From positions 1 to 64,000 of the forward strand of contig CALFWZ010000054.1 in the NCBI GenBank assembly GCA_937928405.1: a stretch of 64,000 nucleotides of DNA. Direction: 5' to 3'. The notes beneath the pieces were generated by a model. It was given only the letters and a program-made list of their open reading frames with translations, was not told the origin of the DNA and searched no databases. This document shows, in pieces, positions 8,965-17,761 of this stretch; positions within the stretch are counted from its first letter, which is position 1; each line of letters begins with the position of its first letter. This DNA comes from an uncultured Saprospiraceae bacterium (GTDB lineage: Bacteria > Bacteroidota > Bacteroidia > Chitinophagales > Saprospiraceae). A program made the translations under genes and the position numbers.

Positions 8965-9969
8965 TTAGTCCTCTTTTACTTTTAAAACCAACTTCCCATT
9001 CTTCTCCCCCGTAAACAACCGCTGAAAGGTTTCATAAAAATTTTCTATTCCCTCATAAATATCTTCTCGACTCTTTAGTTTTCCTTGCATCATCCAGCCG
9101 CCCATGTTTTGGGCAGCCGTTCGATAATCTTTGGCGTAATCCATTACGACCATTCCCTGCATGGTTGCTCGGTTGACGAGTAAGGATAGATAATTAGAGG
9201 GTCCTTTGATGGCCGTGGTATTATTATATTGAGAAATAGCACCACAGATCACCACACGAGCGTGCATGCGTAGTCGTGCTAGCGCAGCGTCTAAAATTTC
9301 TCCACCAACATTATCGAAATAAACATCAATCCCTTTTTGGCAATGTGTTTTCAAGGCTTTGCTGACTTCTTCATTTTTATAATCAATCGCTCCGTCAAAT
9401 CCGAGTTCTTCGATTAAGTACTTGCATTTTTCTGGACCACCCGCAATTCCAACCACTCGGCATCCTTTAATTTTAGCAATCTGACCTACGACACTCCCTA
9501 CCGCTCCAGCGGCCCCAGATACCAGCACGATATCTCCTGCCTTGATTTTTCCTACTTCTAAAATTCCAAAATAAGCCGTCATGCCCGGCATACCCAGTGT
9601 TCCGATATAGGTTGGCATGGGAGCTAGGTTGGTATCTACTGGATAATAATTTTCTCCATTCGTAAGGGAATATTGTTGTACGCCTCCCCAACCGGTGAGT
9701 ACGTCTCCTACTTTATACTTAGGATGATTATTGGATTTGATTACTTTGCCAATACTACCAGCTCGCATTACTTCGCCGAGTTGTACAGGAGGAATATAAG
9801 ATTTGCTGTCGTTCAGCCAACCGCGCATCGCTGGATCGAGTGAGATATAGTAATTTTCAATGAGTACTTGACCATCTCCAGGTTCTGGAATAGGATTGGT
9901 CAATAATTTCCAAGTCGCTGCATCGGGCATACCAATGGGACGTTTTTCTAGTATCAGTTGTTTATTCAT
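8965..9969 (-). CDS. NADP-dependent oxidoreductase, prostaglandin reductase/CurA-like
   Basis: The 334 residues match the leukotriene B4 dehydrogenase/prostaglandin reductase branch of the MDR superfamily: DPAMRGWLNDSKSYIPPVQLGE near residue 46, a GMTAYFGILEVGKIKAGD stretch, the coenzyme loop VSGAAGAVGSVVGQIAKIKG, and DVYFDNVGGEILDAAL. Such enzymes reduce the double bond of alpha,beta-unsaturated ketones or aldehydes with NADPH. It is the first gene of the two-gene MDR operon. Its upstream region holds an 8-bp-period GTT/AAC repeat. Confidence 0.87.
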   Translation of the reverse strand: MNKQLILEKRPIGMPDAATWKLLTNPIPEPGDGQVLIENYYISLDPAMRGWLNDSKSYIPPVQLGEVMRAGSIGKVIKSNNHPKYKVGDVLTGWGGVQQYSLTNGENYYPVDTNLAPMPTYIGTLGMPGMTAYFGILEVGKIKAGDIVLVSGAAGAVGSVVGQIAKIKGCRVVGIAGGPEKCKYLIEELGFDGAIDYKNEEVSKALKTHCQKGIDVYFDNVGGEILDAALARLRMHARVVICGAISQYNNTTAIKGPSNYLSLLVNRATMQGMVVMDYAKDYRTAAQNMGGWMMQGKLKSREDIYEGIENFYETFQRLFTGEKNGKLVLKVKED

Positions 9970-9981
9970 TGTTTTTATTTA

Positions 9982-10026
9982 TCGTTGGCTGGTTAGCCAA
10001 CTGGCCAATAATTAACCAGTTAATTA
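9982..10026. repeat. 8-bp-period GTT/AAC repeat with self-complementary arms
   Basis: GTT occurs at 9984 and 9992, then the complementary words GCCAACTGGCCAA and TTAACCAGTTAA follow, so the segment can fold back on itself. The words resemble those between zwf and gnd at 32865-33036. Confidence 0.45.
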
Positions 10027-10072
10027 ATTTTTTTCTAAGTACAGGATGAAAATTCTATCACAAAGGAAAGAA

Positions 10073-10093
10073 GATTTTTTCGAAGAAAAAATC
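10073..10093 (-). terminator. Possible terminator after the sigma/anti-sigma operon
   Basis: A 9-bp inverted repeat (10073-10081 with 10085-10093) lies just past the anti-sigma stop and is followed on the minus strand by the pyrimidine-rich TTCTTTCCTTTG. The stem is A/T rich, so the call is weak. Confidence 0.35.
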
Positions 10094-10115
10094 CTTAGTG
10101 ACTTCGTGGCATTTT

Positions 10116-10874
10116 TTAGATTTTTTTTAGTATTTCTAGTGCCTTTTTTTGGTAAGGACTTTTATCATTTTCTGCGAGTTCATAGAGCAGTGTTTCTGCT
10201 GCTGGCTTTTTGTTTTGTGAGAGGTAAACGGCGATCAATTGCCAGGTAGCTTCGTCATAATATTCGGGTGCATTAATGCGAGTGATTTGTAGCTGTTTTT
10301 CGGCGATTTGCCAGTTTTCTAATTTTGCCGCAGACATTCCACTATAATAAGTAGCCAACGCATTTTCGGGATCTTTGTTCAGCGCATCTGTGAGTATTTT
10401 TAGACTAGCATCATACTGTTTATTTTGGTAAGCCTCCAATCCATTTTGTAAAGCAACATTGGTGATGAGCGAATTATCCCCTGAGCGGAGTGCGCCTATT
10501 ACTGGATCTTCTTTTTCCATAAAGTTGGCGGCAATGATTCGTTCCGTTTCATTGCTTTGCCAGTATAAATAGCCTCCAAGTGGAATACTTAGTAAGAGTA
10601 AACTCGCTGCAATTCGCATAGCCCAATTTTTACGAGCGGGGAGTTGTTTTACGATGGTTGGAGTAGTGGCCTCTGTAGGTTGTGAAAAATCAAGTTCGGG
10701 TAAATCATCTATATTATGATTGTTGGCGAATCCTTCCACGGCATCGGTACATAAGGGGCAATCGAGTAAATGATTTTCTACGTCAAAACGCTGATTCTCA
10801 TCGAGTTGCTCACTAAGATAATCCCGAATTTGTTCGGGTTTGAGACAGGTTGTGTTGTTGAGTATCTTATTCAT
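10116..10874 (-). CDS. Anti-sigma factor with zinc-finger-like N terminus and periplasmic TPR region
   Basis: From the ATG at 10874 the product is about 252 residues: a cytoplasmic N terminus with the anti-sigma zinc-binding pattern (DVENHLLDCPLCTDAVEGF, His followed by CxxC), one transmembrane helix (MRIAASLLLLSIPLGGYLYW), then a periplasmic region with two TPR-like repeats (EAYQNKQYDASLKILTDAL and following). The ATG overlaps the sigma-factor stop by 8 bp, implying translational coupling. The geometry is that of a membrane anti-sigma factor that holds the upstream ECF sigma factor and senses an envelope signal through its TPR part. A longer upstream start would run into the sigma gene and is not favoured. 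Confidence 0.8.
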   Translation of the reverse strand: MNKILNNTTCLKPEQIRDYLSEQLDENQRFDVENHLLDCPLCTDAVEGFANNHNIDDLPELDFSQPTEATTPTIVKQLPARKNWAMRIAASLLLLSIPLGGYLYWQSNETERIIAANFMEKEDPVIGALRSGDNSLITNVALQNGLEAYQNKQYDASLKILTDALNKDPENALATYYSGMSAAKLENWQIAEKQLQITRINAPEYYDEATWQLIAVYLSQNKKPAAETLLYELAENDKSPYQKKALEILKKI

Positions 10875-11475
10875 ATTTGTGCAGTTCGAGGAATTGTTTG
10901 ATATTACGTTTCCCATTTTGCAAATAGCTTTTCACTTCTTTTGTAGTGTAACCAGTGATTTCTACAATTTCTTTATAACTCTTTTTATCAAAAAAGAAGA
11001 GTTGGATACAGGTACGGTGTTTCGGTTTTAATTTTTTGATGGCTTCGATGACCATTTCCTCTCGATTAGCTGCCTCCACGGTAAGACCATTTCCTACTTG
11101 GGTATTGTCACCATAACGCGGAGTAAAGGTATCACTATTTTCTTCCAGTCGATGAATATCTTCTTTAAGGTGGTCATAATGCTTGTTTCTGCGGAGACGC
11201 ATTAAGCATTCGGATTTAATGACGGTATACAACCAAGCATTGAAGGCAAGAATTTTCGTATTTGGAATTTTGAGCATCAATTTTTCAAAAATAACGGAAA
11301 CCAGATCTTTGCTCTCTTCAGGATTTTTAACATATTTCATGCAGGCTCCGTATACGAGATGTCCGTATCTTTTGTATAACTCACTGATCAGTTTTCGATC
11401 ACCAGTGGAGGCGAATTCTTGACAGATTTCTTCGTCGGAAAGGGTTTCAAGTTGTATTGCTTTTACAGAAAGCAT
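10867..11475 (-). CDS. ECF-type RNA polymerase sigma factor
   Basis: The 202-residue protein has region 2 (LISELYKRYGHLVYGACMKY, then FNAWLYTVIKSECLMRLRR, about 30-105) and region 4 with a helix-turn-helix (LKPKHRTCIQLFFFDKKSYKEIVEITGYTTKEVKSYL, about 145-185). Regions 1 and 3 are absent, as in extracytoplasmic-function sigma factors. It overlaps the start of its probable anti-sigma gene. The regulon is not evident; the pair is flanked by unrelated metabolic and lipoprotein genes, and no matching promoter could be defined. Confidence 0.88.
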   Translation of the reverse strand: MLSVKAIQLETLSDEEICQEFASTGDRKLISELYKRYGHLVYGACMKYVKNPEESKDLVSVIFEKLMLKIPNTKILAFNAWLYTVIKSECLMRLRRNKHYDHLKEDIHRLEENSDTFTPRYGDNTQVGNGLTVEAANREEMVIEAIKKLKPKHRTCIQLFFFDKKSYKEIVEITGYTTKEVKSYLQNGKRNIKQFLELHKYE

Positions 11476-11518
11476 GGGCGTATTTCAGTATGTTTACCCT
11501 AAAGCTAAAGAAATAAGT

Positions 11519-11561
11519 GGAAAACAAAAAAAATCCTACCAAATTATTTTGATAGGATTTG
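11519..11561 (-). terminator. Terminator after the DUF4837 gene
   Basis: An 11-bp stem with one mismatch (AAATCCTACCA with TGATAGGATTT) around a loop, followed on the minus strand by a T-rich run (complement of AAAACAAAAAA). It lies just past the DUF4837 stop and before the sigma-factor gene. Confidence 0.7.
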
Positions 11562-11585
11562 TTAAGTCTTTGACTTATCGAAACG

Positions 11586-12692
11586 TTATTGCGTTTTTGA
11601 AAATTTTGTTGATTCTATGATATACTCTAAATGCATCATGTAATCTCTTTTCTTTTTGCCTGGCGCATGTACAAAGCAATCAATAAAAATAAGTTCATTG
11701 GTTTCTTTATTGAGAATCAGATAACTTAGAAATGGGCCACCCATAAAATCGTTTACGATATCCCAGATACCACGTGCTTCAATTGCATATGCTCCATTTA
11801 AATCAATGGCCTTGGTAAGCATGGGTAAATCCACATCGTTGGTACGCATATAGGTATCTTTTATTTCGGTGCTGATATACTGTTTGCCAAGCGCATCTCT
11901 CAAATTTTTTATGCCTTCTTTGCTTAGCTGATCTTGGCTGGTATAAGCTGTTTTATGTACTAAAATATTACTACTGATAAATTCTGTTTCTTTTCTTAAC
12001 CAAATGCTTTCACTATCCTGAACAGCCACAAAGTAGTCGCTGGGAATTCGTAAATCCATCTCAAATTGATCCTTTACTTTTTGCTTGACGGACTCGTTTT
12101 CTCCACCAAAATATATCGTTGCTTCAAATTGCTCTTTGTCTGTTTTATGAAGTTTATTGGCAATCGCGAGAAAATTTCGCTCTGAAGCATCTAACAGATT
12201 ATCCTTTGACTGAGCAAATAAATAAACCAACGTTTGTCCTTGTGCCCATTTATCATATCCAACTTTGATATTAAAATCTGATTGCTCGTGGGCCTTCCGT
12301 ACGTTTTCCGCTCCCAAATCTTTCGTGATGGATTTTACAGTAGGAGATGCTGGATTACTTAAATCGCCAACGATGAGATAGGCGCGTAGCTCTTTACGGT
12401 AAGGATCTAAATCGAGCTCTTGTGGGGTGAAATGTTGAAGATCAAACAAAGGCTCTGGTTGTGGAAGAATAGGGTAGGCCGCTCCAAAAAGGTAACGGAT
12501 AGAATCTCCAATGGCTCCTTCCCAGACGTCTTGATCCGCAATTACACAAAGCCGATTGGCTTGTCCAAAAGCATTTTTCGGTGCGTTGAACTTACTGTTC
12601 ATATCATTGGCACATCCAGTCCAAATAACTACCAATAACAGCGGGAGTATGATTTTAGGAATCATATTTTTGACAAATTTTAAATATTTCAT
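11586..12692 (-). CDS. DUF4837 lipoprotein
   Basis: The 368-residue protein starts with a lipoprotein signal (IILPLLLVVIWTGC, cysteine near residue 27). It continues with the Bacteroidota family DUF4837: NRLCVIADQDVWEGAIGDSI early, IPSDYFVAVQDSESIWLRKE in the middle, and a C-terminal MGGPFLSYLILNKETNELI followed by FIDCFVHAPGKKKRDYM. No enzymatic motif is visible and the family has no known function; it is probably attached to the inner face of the outer membrane or the periplasmic face of the inner membrane. It is a single gene with its own terminator. Confidence 0.85.
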   Translation of the reverse strand: MKYLKFVKNMIPKIILPLLLVVIWTGCANDMNSKFNAPKNAFGQANRLCVIADQDVWEGAIGDSIRYLFGAAYPILPQPEPLFDLQHFTPQELDLDPYRKELRAYLIVGDLSNPASPTVKSITKDLGAENVRKAHEQSDFNIKVGYDKWAQGQTLVYLFAQSKDNLLDASERNFLAIANKLHKTDKEQFEATIYFGGENESVKQKVKDQFEMDLRIPSDYFVAVQDSESIWLRKETEFISSNILVHKTAYTSQDQLSKEGIKNLRDALGKQYISTEIKDTYMRTNDVDLPMLTKAIDLNGAYAIEARGIWDIVNDFMGGPFLSYLILNKETNELIFIDCFVHAPGKKKRDYMMHLEYIIESTKFSKTQ

Positions 12693-13243
12693 TTCGACGA
12701 TTTTTATAAATGTTGAGATAACGCAGATATTTTTGGGCAGTAGAAAATATTAACCATTATCCTTTACCTATTAGATGCGTTAAAACCTGTTTTTGGTGGT
12801 TTAGCAAAGTTACAGAAAAGGAATGAATCGTCGAAAATGCTTGACGAAGGATACAGATAATCTTATTTAGTCATTATTCAAGCTTAGTGAGGTGTTCTAA
12901 AAGACATTTTTAATGTAAGGATTAGTATATATTCCAACAAGAGAAAGCGAAGGCTATAAAACTGAATTAAATTTTCTTTTTTTGACATATCTATAGAAGG
13001 TGTTTAAAACTCCCAAATTATTTATGAACTGATAAAATTTCCTAATTTATCGTCATTTTTCTGGTTTTATAGAGTGCATGACTATATCTCCATTAGTAAG
13101 ATAGTTATTTTAGAAAATTTTCTCTAGTTCTTGATTACTTATGAAACTATTAAACAACTTCATTTACAAAATATTATGCGTAATGGGAGAATGTTAATTT
13201 TGGTTATATTTGTATTCTTTTAATATCATATTAAAGTCACTTT
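12693..13243. other. A+T-rich intergenic region before the ATPase cassette
   Basis: This 551-base gap has no convincing gene on either strand. It contains the divergent start region of the DUF4837 gene on the left and of the cassette on the right. TATATTTG at 13205-13212 matches the Bacteroidota -7 consensus TAnnTTTG, but no well-spaced -33 TTTG was found. Confidence 0.5.
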
Positions 13244-14605
13244 TTGAATACAAAGAAAAAATACATAGGGTTACAATTAAAACGTGAAAAAAAGGAATTA
13301 AAGCGCAGAAGAAAAGTTAATAAAAAACTTGCATTGTACCGCAGGGCTAATTGGATAAATACATCTGTATTTTTACAAAAAATAGCGAAACTTAAAGTTC
13401 AAAAAAACTATTCTCAGCTTTATCACTATCTCCTTGAAAATGATTTTTTTGATTTAAAATTAGAAGCTGATAAAATAGTTGTCCCACGTGTTTTTTCCTT
13501 TAGGGAAGGAAATGCCAAAACTATTAAGTGTTTAAAGTCTTTATTTACTTCTCTTTATTCTTTATTTGAAAAAGATACTAATGAAATTGAACTATCCTTT
13601 GAAGATTGTGAAAAAGTAGACCTGGGGGCATTACTTGTTATGATTGTAATCATTAAGGATTTTCTTAAACATCAGAGGAAGTTTACGAAAATCATGAACC
13701 AATATGGGAGAAAAAAGGTAATCATGGCAATAACGCTAAATTCTGCAATTAGACCAGATATTAATAATTTATTATACTCTATGCATTTTCCTGTAAAACT
13801 TCAAAATGCAGATGAAATACTAAGGTCAGGATTTGGTGTTGAAACAGGAATAAGAAAAATAGGGAACTACTCAGAAAATTCAAAGGGAAGGATTTCTTCA
13901 AAAGTCAGAAAATATATAAATAGCTGTCTCAAAATACACGGTGTAGAACTCAAACCCAAAGGTATAAACCTGTTTGATAACTTGATTGGAGAAATCTTAA
14001 ATAATGGAGAAGATCATAGTAAAATAGAAAATTGGTTCGTTTATGGCTCTTTAATGGAAAAAGATTTCAATGACGATGGAGAATCAGTAGGAGAGTTAAA
14101 CTTAGTGTTTTTAAGTTTTGGAGAGTCAATTTATGAAGGCTTTGAATCTACAAAGGGTTTAAATAAAGAAATGTATGGTGAGATGGAAACTCTGTATACC
14201 TTAGTAAAACAAAATAGTAAAACCAATGGTTTTACCAAAGAAAACATGATTACTTTATATGGCTTGCAGGAAGGATATAGTAGATTAAAACATATAAGAG
14301 AGAGCAGAGGAACGGGAACCATGACTTTTATACGTGCTTTTATGGATCTAGGAAGTTTTAGTCATGAAAGATATAAATCGGAACTATTCTTACATTCAGG
14401 ATGTACTTTAATAATATGTGATACTGAACATAAACCATTTGAACTTGATAATAGATATTATTTATCATTAAACTCAGATAAAAACTTAGCTTTACCTCCT
14501 TCTGACAAACATTTGATTAATTTAGATGAAAAGTTTCCAGGAACAATACTAAGTGTTAAAATTTACCTAAGTCAAGAGTATTTTCAGAATAATATACTAG
14601 CATAA
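13244..14605 (+). CDS. GHKL-type ATP-binding protein with STAS-like region
   Basis: The 453 residues begin with a strongly basic segment (1-34). A STAS-like region follows (about 78-190), with the typical strand and turn IELSFEDCEKVDLGALLVM. After it comes a Bergerat/GHKL ATPase region: the N-box GEILNNGEDHS (E250, N253, N254, D257, H258), a degenerate G1 box at LVFLSFGESIYEGF (about 288-300) that lacks the usual aspartate, and a glycine-rich G2-like loop RGTGTMTF (355-362). I know no named family for the whole protein. The frame opens at a TTG; an in-frame stop lies 4 codons upstream and the next Met is residue 133, so TTG is the likely start. Arginines are mostly AGA/AGG. It heads a three-gene operon; partner 2 follows after 10 bp. 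Confidence 0.7.
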   Translation: MNTKKKYIGLQLKREKKELKRRRKVNKKLALYRRANWINTSVFLQKIAKLKVQKNYSQLYHYLLENDFFDLKLEADKIVVPRVFSFREGNAKTIKCLKSLFTSLYSLFEKDTNEIELSFEDCEKVDLGALLVMIVIIKDFLKHQRKFTKIMNQYGRKKVIMAITLNSAIRPDINNLLYSMHFPVKLQNADEILRSGFGVETGIRKIGNYSENSKGRISSKVRKYINSCLKIHGVELKPKGINLFDNLIGEILNNGEDHSKIENWFVYGSLMEKDFNDDGESVGELNLVFLSFGESIYEGFESTKGLNKEMYGEMETLYTLVKQNSKTNGFTKENMITLYGLQEGYSRLKHIRESRGTGTMTFIRAFMDLGSFSHERYKSELFLHSGCTLIICDTEHKPFELDNRYYLSLNSDKNLALPPSDKHLINLDEKFPGTILSVKIYLSQEYFQNNILA

Positions 14606-14615
14606 CATATATAGA

Positions 14616-14996
14616 ATGGACAAAAAATCATTGTATTTAAAAAAATTTAGAGGAAATAGTAGTTCATCTTTTACAGGAAGACCTGAAGGTGAGTCAGCGA
14701 GATCTGAATTAAAATTAAATGAGTATGACGAAGATACTCAACAGTATGAAATAATTATACCTAAAGGAACAACTGCCTTTAACCCTTCTTTCTATTTAGG
14801 TTTATTATTCAAGAGTATAAAAAAATTGGGAATTGAAAAGTTTGAAATAAAATATGATATAGTATTTGAAGAAACTCATGATAGGTCCACTATAGAACAA
14901 CTAGACATAGATCTATATGAAGGCAAACGCCATGCTCTAAACGAAATACAAAAGAAAGGAGGAGGATTAATGATGTTTTTAAAAGAATTGATGTAA
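14616..14996 (+). CDS. STAS-like protein (DUF4325-type)
   Basis: The 126-residue protein has a polar N terminus and then a compact domain resembling the STAS-like DUF4325 family: IIIPKGTTAFNPSFYLGLLF, SIKKLGIEKFEIKYDI, and a C-terminal helix with a GGGLMMFLKEL tail. STAS-like domains usually switch partners through a kinase or ATPase, as anti-sigma antagonists do. A GHKL ATPase 10 bp upstream makes such partner control plausible here, though that is inference. The next gene begins 3 bp after its stop. Codon choice is A+T-rich as in its partners. The family match is made by eye and could be wrong in detail. Confidence 0.6.
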   Translation: MDKKSLYLKKFRGNSSSSFTGRPEGESARSELKLNEYDEDTQQYEIIIPKGTTAFNPSFYLGLLFKSIKKLGIEKFEIKYDIVFEETHDRSTIEQLDIDLYEGKRHALNEIQKKGGGLMMFLKELM

Positions 14997-14999
14997 CTT

Positions 15000-15593
15000 A
15001 TGTTAGAATTAGACTTGACAACAGTAGATTCACTTCTCATAATTATTGATTCACTTCAAAATACGATTGATGAGAAAAACGTAGGATTTGAAGAACTTAG
15101 AAGTATTCATCTTACAAAAACGTGGATCAGTTCTGCTGTTATAATTGGTTTATTCCTAATTGAAAGGTTTATTAATTATTATTTGACTCGGAGAGATAGA
15201 AAAAATCAATGGTTTATGAATATAATTGCTAAACCTAATCTAGATAAGATCATTGATTTTTATTCCAATGCATATAATCATATTGAATCTTCAATTAATG
15301 AGCTAAATGGAATGGCTAATACAACTGCCTCTCAATTAAATAGTGCAAGTAAGAGCAAACTAAGAGAATTTAAGAAAAAAAAGGTCAATTTTGACCATGC
15401 GTTTATTAGCTTAGTTCGTTCACAATCGGAGGAAAAGGCCAAAAAATTAACAAATACCTTAAATGACCTTGAAGATATAATAACTAATTGTTTTACAACA
15501 ACTAGTATTACTGATGTAGATTTAGAAGAACAAAAAAAGAAAGTTCATGAGAATAAATCTAAATTTTTCGAAGTATTATATTCAACTAGTTGA
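15000..15593 (+). CDS. Single-pass membrane protein of the ATPase/STAS cassette
   Basis: The 197-residue protein is of no family I recognise. It has a short acidic, leucine-rich N terminus (about 1-35), one transmembrane helix (about 37-58, TWISSAVIIGLFLIERFINY), a basic stop-transfer segment (TRRDRKNQW), and a long, mainly helical cytoplasmic part of about 130 residues. That part contains SSINELNGMANTTASQL and a C-terminal coiled coil. No catalytic motif is visible. Being last in a tight operon behind an ATPase and a STAS-like protein, it could be the membrane-acting output of the module; this is a hypothesis. No terminator was seen in the 174 bases that follow. Confidence 0.65.
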   Translation: MLELDLTTVDSLLIIIDSLQNTIDEKNVGFEELRSIHLTKTWISSAVIIGLFLIERFINYYLTRRDRKNQWFMNIIAKPNLDKIIDFYSNAYNHIESSINELNGMANTTASQLNSASKSKLREFKKKKVNFDHAFISLVRSQSEEKAKKLTNTLNDLEDIITNCFTTTSITDVDLEEQKKKVHENKSKFFEVLYSTS

Positions 15594-15767
15594 TTAATCT
15601 TTTTTTTATCGTTTCATCCTTTTACAACTATGTGGGATAGGACCACTTTTTGTGAAATCTATAGGATATTAAGTTTTTTACAAAAAATAACGATTTAAGA
15701 ATTTATCTAAACAATCGCAAACTAATATTCGCAAAATATCTTAAGTATATTTATCTATTTTTTTATT

Positions 15768-16739
15768 TTAAAATAATCCTTCGATTACATTTTCTTCTGT
15801 GATACCTTCCGCTTCTGCTTTATAATTACGAACAATTCGGTGCCGCAATACCAGCTTAGCGATAGCCTGTACATCCTCAATGTCTGGACTGTACTTGCCA
15901 TTGATAGCGGCGTGGCATTTGGCGCCAAGTACTAGATATTGAGACGCTCGAGGACCAGCACCCCAAGAAATATAATTGTTCACCTCGGCAGTAGCTCGTG
16001 GCGTATTCGGTCGCGTTTTGGTCGCTAGAGAAACGGCGTATTCTAGTACATTATCCGCAATCGGAATTTTACGAATTAATTCCTGAAAGTATAAAATTTG
16101 TTGACCCGTCACAATGTGATTTAGATCGTACTTGGTATTTTTGGTGGTCGCTTTTACTACCGCAATCTCTTCTTCGTAAGAAGGATAATCGAGCGAGATA
16201 TTAAACATAAAACGGTCAAGCTGTGCTTCGGGTAGCGGATAGGTTCCTTCCTGCTCAATAGGGTTTTGAGTCGCTAGTACAAAAAACGGAGCAGGTAAGA
16301 TATGACGTTGACCACTGACCGTCACGGACCGTTCCTGCATGGCTTCCAGTAAGGCTGCTTGCGTTTTAGGTGGCGTACGGTTGATCTCATCTGCCAAAAC
16401 AATATTGGAAAAAATAGGACCTTTATTAAATTTGAACTGTCGATTCTCTCCTAAGATTTCCGAACCGGTAATATCAGAAGGCATTAAATCTGGCGTAAAT
16501 TGAATTCGCTTAAATTCTAAATCTAATACTTTAGCAATCGTACTGACCAATAGTGTTTTTGCTAGACCGGGTACACCGACCAGTAAACTATGACCATTAC
16601 TAAAAAGAGAAATAATGACGGCTTTCACGACGTCCTCCTGTCCTACGATGACTTTTCCAATTTCTTGGGAAAGATCACGGTAAGATTTGGCTAATCCATC
16701 TACAGCCTCTACGTCGGTCTTATAAGCGGTATCTTGCAT
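15768..16739 (-). CDS. MoxR-family AAA+ ATPase
   Basis: The 323-residue AAA+ ATPase of the MoxR type has Walker A VGVPGLAKT (about 58-66), Walker B NIVLADEINRTPPKTQAALLEAMQE, sensor I FVLATQNPIEQEGTYPLPEAQLDRF, and a C-terminal lid with TPRATAEVNNYISWGAGPRASQYL. MoxR ATPases act as chaperones for VWA-domain partners, and many Bacteroidota carry them next to DUF58 and VWA (batA/batB) genes. Here no such partner follows: the downstream side is the ATPase/STAS cassette on the other strand, which may mark an insertion that separated neighbours. The gene upstream (VanX-type) is on the same strand but 177 bp away. Confidence 0.92.
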   Translation of the reverse strand: MQDTAYKTDVEAVDGLAKSYRDLSQEIGKVIVGQEDVVKAVIISLFSNGHSLLVGVPGLAKTLLVSTIAKVLDLEFKRIQFTPDLMPSDITGSEILGENRQFKFNKGPIFSNIVLADEINRTPPKTQAALLEAMQERSVTVSGQRHILPAPFFVLATQNPIEQEGTYPLPEAQLDRFMFNISLDYPSYEEEIAVVKATTKNTKYDLNHIVTGQQILYFQELIRKIPIADNVLEYAVSLATKTRPNTPRATAEVNNYISWGAGPRASQYLVLGAKCHAAINGKYSPDIEDVQAIAKLVLRHRIVRNYKAEAEGITEENVIEGLF

Positions 16740-16916
16740 AATTATTATGATTGCGGGTGATTATAGTTGTTTTTGAGAACTTCAAAATATTGGGCAAAAG
16801 TACTGGTTTTCGAGGAATATGCGGCTACCAAACTTAAACGTCATTTTTATATGGTTTGTTTCGTGTGTGCAGGGAATGAATGCTAGTTTGGAATGGAGAA
16901 GACGATTTGAAGGAAT

Positions 16917-17657
16917 TTACTCTTCACAAGCCCATCGCATATCAGCCGTTTTGCGTCGAACACCTCGGTAATTATAATGCCACCATTCGGTGCGAATAGA
17001 AGAAAAACCATGTTTGGCCATCGTAGATTTTAATAAGGCACGGTTTGCTTGCACCGTGGGACTATGATGTGCGTAGGTATGATGACCACGGGCACCAAAA
17101 TAGTCAAAGGGTGTTCCCATTTCGAGCGTGTCGCCGTTGAGATGGGCAATCGTCAAGTCTACGGCCAAGCCGCGGTTGTGCATCGAACCTTTTTTTGGCG
17201 GGGTTACATAACTGGCATTGGGCATAATATCCCAGAGTGCCTGTTGTACGGACCAAGGACGATAACAGTCAAACAACATTAGGGTATAATCCAATTTAGA
17301 TAATTCGCGTTGCACGGCTAGCAAGGCTTGTGCGGCGTCAGGATGTAAAAAACAGCGAGGGCAATCATAAAGTTGTCGATCGACAAAGTTATCCTCAGTG
17401 GCGTATTTTAGATTAAGAATAAAATTTTTGTCCAATCGGATTAATTCTGTCCATTGGGTGGTATCGTAATCTATGGGTTTAACTGTTTTTATTGCTTCAT
17501 CAATCTCCTTAACCTCGAAGGTATCAACAGGAATGAATGACAACGTATCCGTTTTACTCGACCTAACGGAAGGAGGTGTATCGGTCGGTGTCGTTTGACA
17601 GCTAAAAACCAGCAGTAAGGTAAAAGCCAGGAAGGAACCAAAATATTTTTTAAACAT
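16917..17657 (-). CDS. D-alanyl-D-alanine dipeptidase, VanX/DdpX-type lipoprotein
   Basis: This zinc peptidase of family M15D hydrolyses D-Ala-D-Ala. The 246-residue protein has a lipoprotein signal (LLLVFSC, C20), a polar linker, and the VanX core: CYRPWSVQ (R133, oxyanion side chain), the zinc motif SMHNRGLAVD (H160, D167), and TEWWHYN (catalytic E224, zinc ligand H227). The spacing matches the VanX family. In genomes without vancomycin-resistance clusters such enzymes recycle peptidoglycan dipeptides; no vanA/vanH neighbours are present, so resistance should not be inferred. The lipid anchor places it in the periplasm. Confidence 0.9.
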   Translation of the reverse strand: MFKKYFGSFLAFTLLLVFSCQTTPTDTPPSVRSSKTDTLSFIPVDTFEVKEIDEAIKTVKPIDYDTTQWTELIRLDKNFILNLKYATEDNFVDRQLYDCPRCFLHPDAAQALLAVQRELSKLDYTLMLFDCYRPWSVQQALWDIMPNASYVTPPKKGSMHNRGLAVDLTIAHLNGDTLEMGTPFDYFGARGHHTYAHHSPTVQANRALLKSTMAKHGFSSIRTEWWHYNYRGVRRKTADMRWACEE

Positions 17658-17761
17658 TTAATTTTTTGGTGTTTTTGAAATTGAGATATAGAACGGCCAA
17701 TATATGGGTAATGTGACTGTTTAGGAAATATTATTGAATATATAATATCTGTGCCTAGTAT

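Noticed and set aside
16917-17657. Vancomycin resistance, from the VanX-type enzyme
   Set aside because: No vanH, vanA or two-component van genes are nearby, and lipoprotein DdpX-like enzymes are common in peptidoglycan recycling.
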